Source of the DNA: Proteromonas lacertae
Taxonomy: Eukaryota > Sar > Bigyra > Opalinata > Proteromonadidae
Assembly (NCBI GenBank): GCA_002245135.1
Contig: NGBS01000640.1
Coordinates: 1 to 20,223 of the forward strand
DNA length: 20,223 bases
Reading direction: 5' to 3'
Below, piece by piece: positions 16,275 through 20,223 of this stretch. The notes under the pieces were generated by a model that was not told the DNA's origin, did not search any database, and saw only the letters and a program-made list of their open reading frames with translations. A program made the translations under genes and the position numbers. The first letter of the stretch is position 1. Every line of letters starts with the position of its first letter.

Positions 16275-18956
16275 ATGCAACCACAACCACAAGTTAACAA
16301 TTCAAATGATGAAGAAGATGAACCAACAGATGATGATTATGAATATGAAGAAGATGAAGATAATGTACCTATTGATATGAGCAGAATAAGACATAGAAGA
16401 AGACATAGAAGGAATCAAGTCATACCATTTCAAGATATAAGCGAAGATGATTTGAATAACTATGTGAATCAAGAAGTGAAAAGATTTAACAAAGCATTGA
16501 TTATGCAATATAGACTAATTCCTATAGGATGGCCAAATCATGAATTTAATAGAATATATAATTTATATGATGAACATATGAAAATGTTTAATTGGTGTAA
16601 GAATTTATTTGTAACAGGTCCTTTTGCACATGGCAAACCATTAGAAGCTTATAATCCAAAATTAGCAGGAAATGAAAATTCTGCTAATGCAAGAGAATGT
16701 GGAATATTTAAAACTCGTATAGCAGATGGTATTGATAAATTGTGTATGGCATCTGATTTTATATTACAAAGAAATCCATTTGTTGTTTTACACCCAAAAG
16801 AGAGAATAGGTGTTACACAACTAGAAAATAGAAGAATTAAAAAAACTCATTATGAAATTGATGAAAGACATCCAGAACCAGAAAATGATTTTAACATAAT
16901 GAATAATGAACATTATAATAGTGCAGCTGAAATAAGAGCGGAAAATGTTATGCAAAATAGACATGATAATATGGTAAGAGGAGTATTAGTAAATGCAGAC
17001 AATGGAAGTAATGATAATAACAATAATAACAACAATGGAAATAATAACAATGATAATAATGAAAATAATAACAACAATGCAAATTATGATATAATTAGCT
17101 TTTGTGATTCTCTGAAAGATAAGTTAAAGTTCTATATAGGTCGTTTAATGAGAACTAAATTTTGGTATTTAACAAATCAAAAAGAAGAAACAGCTTATTC
17201 AATTGCATTAATCATATACAACTGTGTAACTGATTTGTATATATTAGCTTTATATTACATACCAATATTAAAAGATAAGTTAAGTGGTAATTATCAAAAT
17301 GATAATGAATATACTTTACCATATCATCCTGATAGAAGAAATTTTATGGGATTACCAGATGGTGATAATAGAACTGGATATAGATATAACTATTTAGCAA
17401 CTATACAAAAAATATTAACAGAAGCGCATGTACCACAAGGTCAAATCAATACAAATATATTTGCTAATCCTATAACTTTTAGAATGAATAGAGCTTTAGA
17501 TACGCAACTTAACCGTCAAATTAAACATAGAAGATCAGTTCCAGCTTATGTTGGAATGAATGTTGCAGATCATAGAAATTGGAGATATGTTGCACCAGCT
17601 AATTATCCTCCTGCGCATCCATCAATTACTGCAGATTTGATTGATAGAAATGTTAATGCATTTTATAATGCATCACCTGCAAATAGTGATAGTGAAGATA
17701 ATGATAATAATCCATCAAGTAGTGATACTGAAGAAGATTCAGACACTTATGATCTTGGTGATATGAGTAATCAAATACCACCTCCTCCTTTGCCACCAAG
17801 ACCTATGCCAGCAAGAACTGATCAACAACAACCACCTCCACCTCCTCCTGTATCAAATGTATCTAGATCTAATGTAATTAGTTTAAGTAATCAATTTAAT
17901 CCTCATCATCTTATACCATCTGATAGATTTTCATTTTTAGTATCAGATGATTTGCTTAATGCTATACCAAATCCAAATAGAGACTTTAATAAATCTCATA
18001 GATTTTTAGCTAATAGAGAAAATGGTGCAAAAATAGGTGTAACTAGGATAATACAAGAGTTTTATACACAATTGTTAACAAATAATGGTAAAATCTATTC
18101 AATTGATGCATTTATACATAACCATAATCCACCTTGTACAATTGTAGATGAAAATTCAAGCAAGAGTTATATGTTCTTTACTGATTGGGTTAGAGAAGAA
18201 AACATCAATTTACCTTTATTACCTAGATCTAAATATAATGCAACTGAAGTAAATGATATACCTCAAAATTACAGTAGTATCAATATGATGTTTTATGGAT
18301 ATGATTACAATAGAAATATATATTCATATACTGGTTTATTAGAATATTGGTTAAAGAATCATAGAGGAACAGTATTTAATGAAAGACAAGCTAAGCAGGA
18401 AATATACATATATAATCCATGTATCAATATTTTATCAGATGATGAAGAGGAAAATAAAAACATAAAAGTATTAATAGGTATGGATTATGATAAAAATTGG
18501 CCTAACGATAAAAAAATCAAATGTAAACAAATCAAAGTAATAGTATCGCAAGAAAGTGATAGAGCATGGTATGTAATAAGTGATCCAATGTTTGATTATA
18601 TGTCATGCGATATACCAGGTGATGGAATTCACAAATTCTATAACTATCCATTCTTTGTTAAGATAGGAGATACAGTAGAACTGATAGTACCAGTATCTTT
18701 GAAAGATAATATTTATGTATTAAAAGATGCTAGATTAAATGATAAAGATGAAAATAATTATTTAAAAATTGATGATTATATGAGAAATGCAAATCGAGAT
18801 AGTATTAATCAAAGAGCTATTGATGATAGAGAAACAGCTAAGCGTAGAATACATGGTTTAGGTAAAAAGCGTAGAAGAAAGACACAATCATTAGTAAAAT
18901 TGTATACCAAATTGTTTACACACAATAATAAAAGAAAAAGAATAAAAATTATATAG
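16275..18956 (+). CDS. 893-aa element protein of unknown function
   Basis: One uninterrupted frame starts at an ATG just after a TATA-rich stretch. In order it has an acidic N-terminus (about residues 12-32), a basic patch RIRHRRRHRRNQ (about 37-48), a predicted globular part with a conserved-looking IPIGWPNHEFNRIYNLYDEH stretch, a poly-Asn region (about 245-270), a second globular part, a Ser/Asp then Pro-rich linker (about 480-530), a third globular region and a Lys/Arg-rich C-terminus. It is the largest gene in the window. It sits on the strand opposite to the capsid genes, between penton and protease, and overlaps the protease 3' end by 8 nt. I do not recognise it. A structural or DNA-associated virion protein, or a terminal-protein-like factor, are guesses. 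Confidence 0.75.
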   Translation: MQPQPQVNNSNDEEDEPTDDDYEYEEDEDNVPIDMSRIRHRRRHRRNQVIPFQDISEDDLNNYVNQEVKRFNKALIMQYRLIPIGWPNHEFNRIYNLYDEHMKMFNWCKNLFVTGPFAHGKPLEAYNPKLAGNENSANARECGIFKTRIADGIDKLCMASDFILQRNPFVVLHPKERIGVTQLENRRIKKTHYEIDERHPEPENDFNIMNNEHYNSAAEIRAENVMQNRHDNMVRGVLVNADNGSNDNNNNNNNGNNNNDNNENNNNNANYDIISFCDSLKDKLKFYIGRLMRTKFWYLTNQKEETAYSIALIIYNCVTDLYILALYYIPILKDKLSGNYQNDNEYTLPYHPDRRNFMGLPDGDNRTGYRYNYLATIQKILTEAHVPQGQINTNIFANPITFRMNRALDTQLNRQIKHRRSVPAYVGMNVADHRNWRYVAPANYPPAHPSITADLIDRNVNAFYNASPANSDSEDNDNNPSSSDTEEDSDTYDLGDMSNQIPPPPLPPRPMPARTDQQQPPPPPPVSNVSRSNVISLSNQFNPHHLIPSDRFSFLVSDDLLNAIPNPNRDFNKSHRFLANRENGAKIGVTRIIQEFYTQLLTNNGKIYSIDAFIHNHNPPCTIVDENSSKSYMFFTDWVREENINLPLLPRSKYNATEVNDIPQNYSSINMMFYGYDYNRNIYSYTGLLEYWLKNHRGTVFNERQAKQEIYIYNPCINILSDDEEENKNIKVLIGMDYDKNWPNDKKIKCKQIKVIVSQESDRAWYVISDPMFDYMSCDIPGDGIHKFYNYPFFVKIGDTVELIVPVSLKDNIYVLKDARLNDKDENNYLKIDDYMRNANRDSINQRAIDDRETAKRRIHGLGKKRRRKTQSLVKLYTKLFTHNNKRKRIKII

Positions 18957-19410
18957 TTTTAAATTTTGTTTCTAACATTTTTGCTCTTTTTTCTCCTTTT
19001 AATGAATTAAAATTTGTTGCTTGCACAAACGATTTATTATTTACTATGATATCAACTAAAAACAAAATTGCATGATAACCACATCTTACACTATCAACTC
19101 TTTGATTTTTAACTCTATTTATTTTAATCTTATATTCATCATTAGGATATTTTTTTAATTTTGTTAAATCTTTATAAAACTTTGTTATTTGTTTTGGTTT
19201 ATCTCCAAAACTATCATAGTACATTATCCTCCTAGTATTATTGTTAACACATAAACTAACCCAATGACCAATTTTACTTACAGGATCTTTAGTTGTATTA
19301 GTACAAAGTATTACACACCAAACATCATCATTTTTATATAGCTGACCTATTTTGCTAAGTTCATCCCATAGTATAACACCTTTAAAATATTTTAGTAGTC
19401 TAGGAAACAT
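18949..19410 (-). CDS. Adenain-type cysteine protease (C5/Ulp1 fold)
   Basis: The product of 153 aa has the catalytic order His-Asp-Gln-Cys of the adenovirus/Polinton maturation protease: GHWVSL (H49), YYDSFGD (D66), NQRVDS (Q103) and CGYHAILF (C110). Such enzymes cleave capsid and core precursors during virion assembly. It is the first gene of the minus-strand series and its 3' end overlaps the convergent 893-aa gene. The frame is whole. Confidence 0.88.
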   Translation of the reverse strand: MFPRLLKYFKGVILWDELSKIGQLYKNDDVWCVILCTNTTKDPVSKIGHWVSLCVNNNTRRIMYYDSFGDKPKQITKFYKDLTKLKKYPNDEYKIKINRVKNQRVDSVRCGYHAILFLVDIIVNNKSFVQATNFNSLKGEKRAKMLETKFKTI

Positions 19411-19605
19411 TTTTTTAATGATCTTTTCAATATCAAATTTGAGAGTGCATCTTCTTTATGTAAATCACCTGTACGCTATATAGTCATTTGTGATATATCT
19501 TTTAAACATTATATAATTAATAACTATAAGAATTTATTGAATATCAATTCATTTGATAAATTCTTTAACGTTTTTTAATATATATATATTTATGTTATTT
19601 AATTA

Positions 19606-20223
19606 ATGGGTAAGTTTAAAGATTGGTTAAAAAATCTAAAATTCTATCTAGCGCAGCTAGTTTAATACCTTTTGCTGGACCAGCTATTAGTAACAGTATA
19701 GGAGAATATGGGATATGGTAAGAGAAGACGTAGAGGTAGGGTTGCAAGACATAGAGTTACTAGAATGTCACAATTTTACACCTGATGGTAGATTCTTAGG
19801 TGATACTTCATCTATGACTGGTGGTGGAACTGTTAAGTTTAGGACAAAATCTGGTAAAGTTGTTTCATTTCATACTAGAAAACGGAAGGGAGCTGGTTTA
19901 GGTAGTTTGTTTAAGAAAGGATGGAATAAAATAAGAAAAATAGCTACAAAAGACAATATTACAAGAGGTATTGAGAAAGCTAAAGAGATAAATAACACTT
20001 TAAAAGATAAGAAATATATTAGTGATATATCAGGTAAAGTAGGTACTGTAGCTAATACTCTTGGTTTTAAGTAAAATTGGTGATATAGCAAATAAGATAA
20101 GTTCCACTGCTAGTAATTATGGTTATGGAAAACGTAGAAGACATAGAGGCGGTAAAAGATTTGGACAAAATGGTGGACTTAGATTACCAATGAATGGTGG
20201 TAGTAAAATACGTAGTATAGCTA
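19606..20223 (+). pseudogene. Basic core-like peptide region, looks broken, runs off the edge
   Basis: This region encodes small, very basic, Gly-rich peptides in more than one frame. GYGKRRR motifs occur near 19710-19740 and again near 20116-20150. The longest open piece (to 20074) contains TVKFRTKSGKVVSFHTRK followed by a Lys-rich helical tail. The composition recalls condensing core proteins of adenovirus-like elements (pX/pVII-like), which bind packaged DNA. The region looks broken, with about two or three breaks, and continues beyond the window. Confidence 0.5.

Larger units (their letters stand above)
10796..20223. mobile_element. Integrated Polinton/adintovirus-like element, partial
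   Basis: Five minus-strand genes in the order protease, penton, major capsid, packaging ATPase and fibre-like protein form the morphogenesis module shared by Polintons, adintoviruses and virophages. Three further gene regions lie on the plus strand. The safely supported extent is 11424 to the right edge; the left limit is placed at the start of the structured boundary region as a guess. No DNA polymerase B, integrase or second terminal repeat is in the window, so the right part is missing. The genes lack introns, unlike the host genes. Most are still open while the core-peptide region looks broken (about two or three breaks), which suggests a fairly young insertion. Confidence 0.8.

Overview
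The window is AT-rich nuclear DNA from a single-celled eukaryote, carrying part of an integrated Polinton/adintovirus-like or virophage-like element. Eight host genes are broken by very short spliceosomal introns. I deduced 22 introns of 22-47 nt by restoring the reading frame against conserved families; all start GTA, 21 end TAG and one ends CAG. All open reading frames fit the standard genetic code. The mitochondrial-type release factor shows an organelle that translates its own genome. Poly-Asn runs occur in several proteins. I cannot name the species.

Host part (1 to about 10.7 kb). In order: the 3' part of an ankyrin-repeat gene (+), a SEC14/CRAL-TRIO lipid-transfer protein (-), the cytosolic tRNA thiolase CTU1/NCS6 (+), an organellar class-2 release factor (-), the AP-3 sigma adaptor subunit (-), bystin/ENP1 (-), an N-terminally lipidated ARA6-like Rab GTPase (+), a PRA1 prenylated-Rab-acceptor (-) and an intronless GT61-like glycosyltransferase (+). 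Packing is tight: CTU1 and the release factor overlap by 6 nt at their 3' ends, and PRA1 and the glycosyltransferase may start only 22 nt apart. Three of the genes (AP-3 sigma, Rab, PRA1) belong to endomembrane traffic, but nothing shows that they are co-regulated.

Boundary (10.7-11.4 kb). This is a gene-free stretch with islands of much higher G+C and a dense set of complementary segments: a 12-bp inverted repeat enclosing a hairpin whose loop is complementary to a sequence upstream (pseudoknot geometry), an 11-bp hairpin, and more stems ending near a T7 run. It could be a terminal region of the element or a structured RNA gene.

Element part (about 11.4 kb to the right edge). On the minus strand lie an adenain-type protease, a penton-like minor capsid protein, a double-jelly-roll-type major capsid protein, an A32/FtsK-like packaging ATPase and a fibre-like protein. 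On the plus strand lie a small Cys-rich acidic protein, an 893-aa protein I do not recognise, and a region of basic core-like peptides that looks broken. No polymerase or integrase is in view, so the element continues past the right edge. Most of its genes are still open, so the insertion looks fairly recent.
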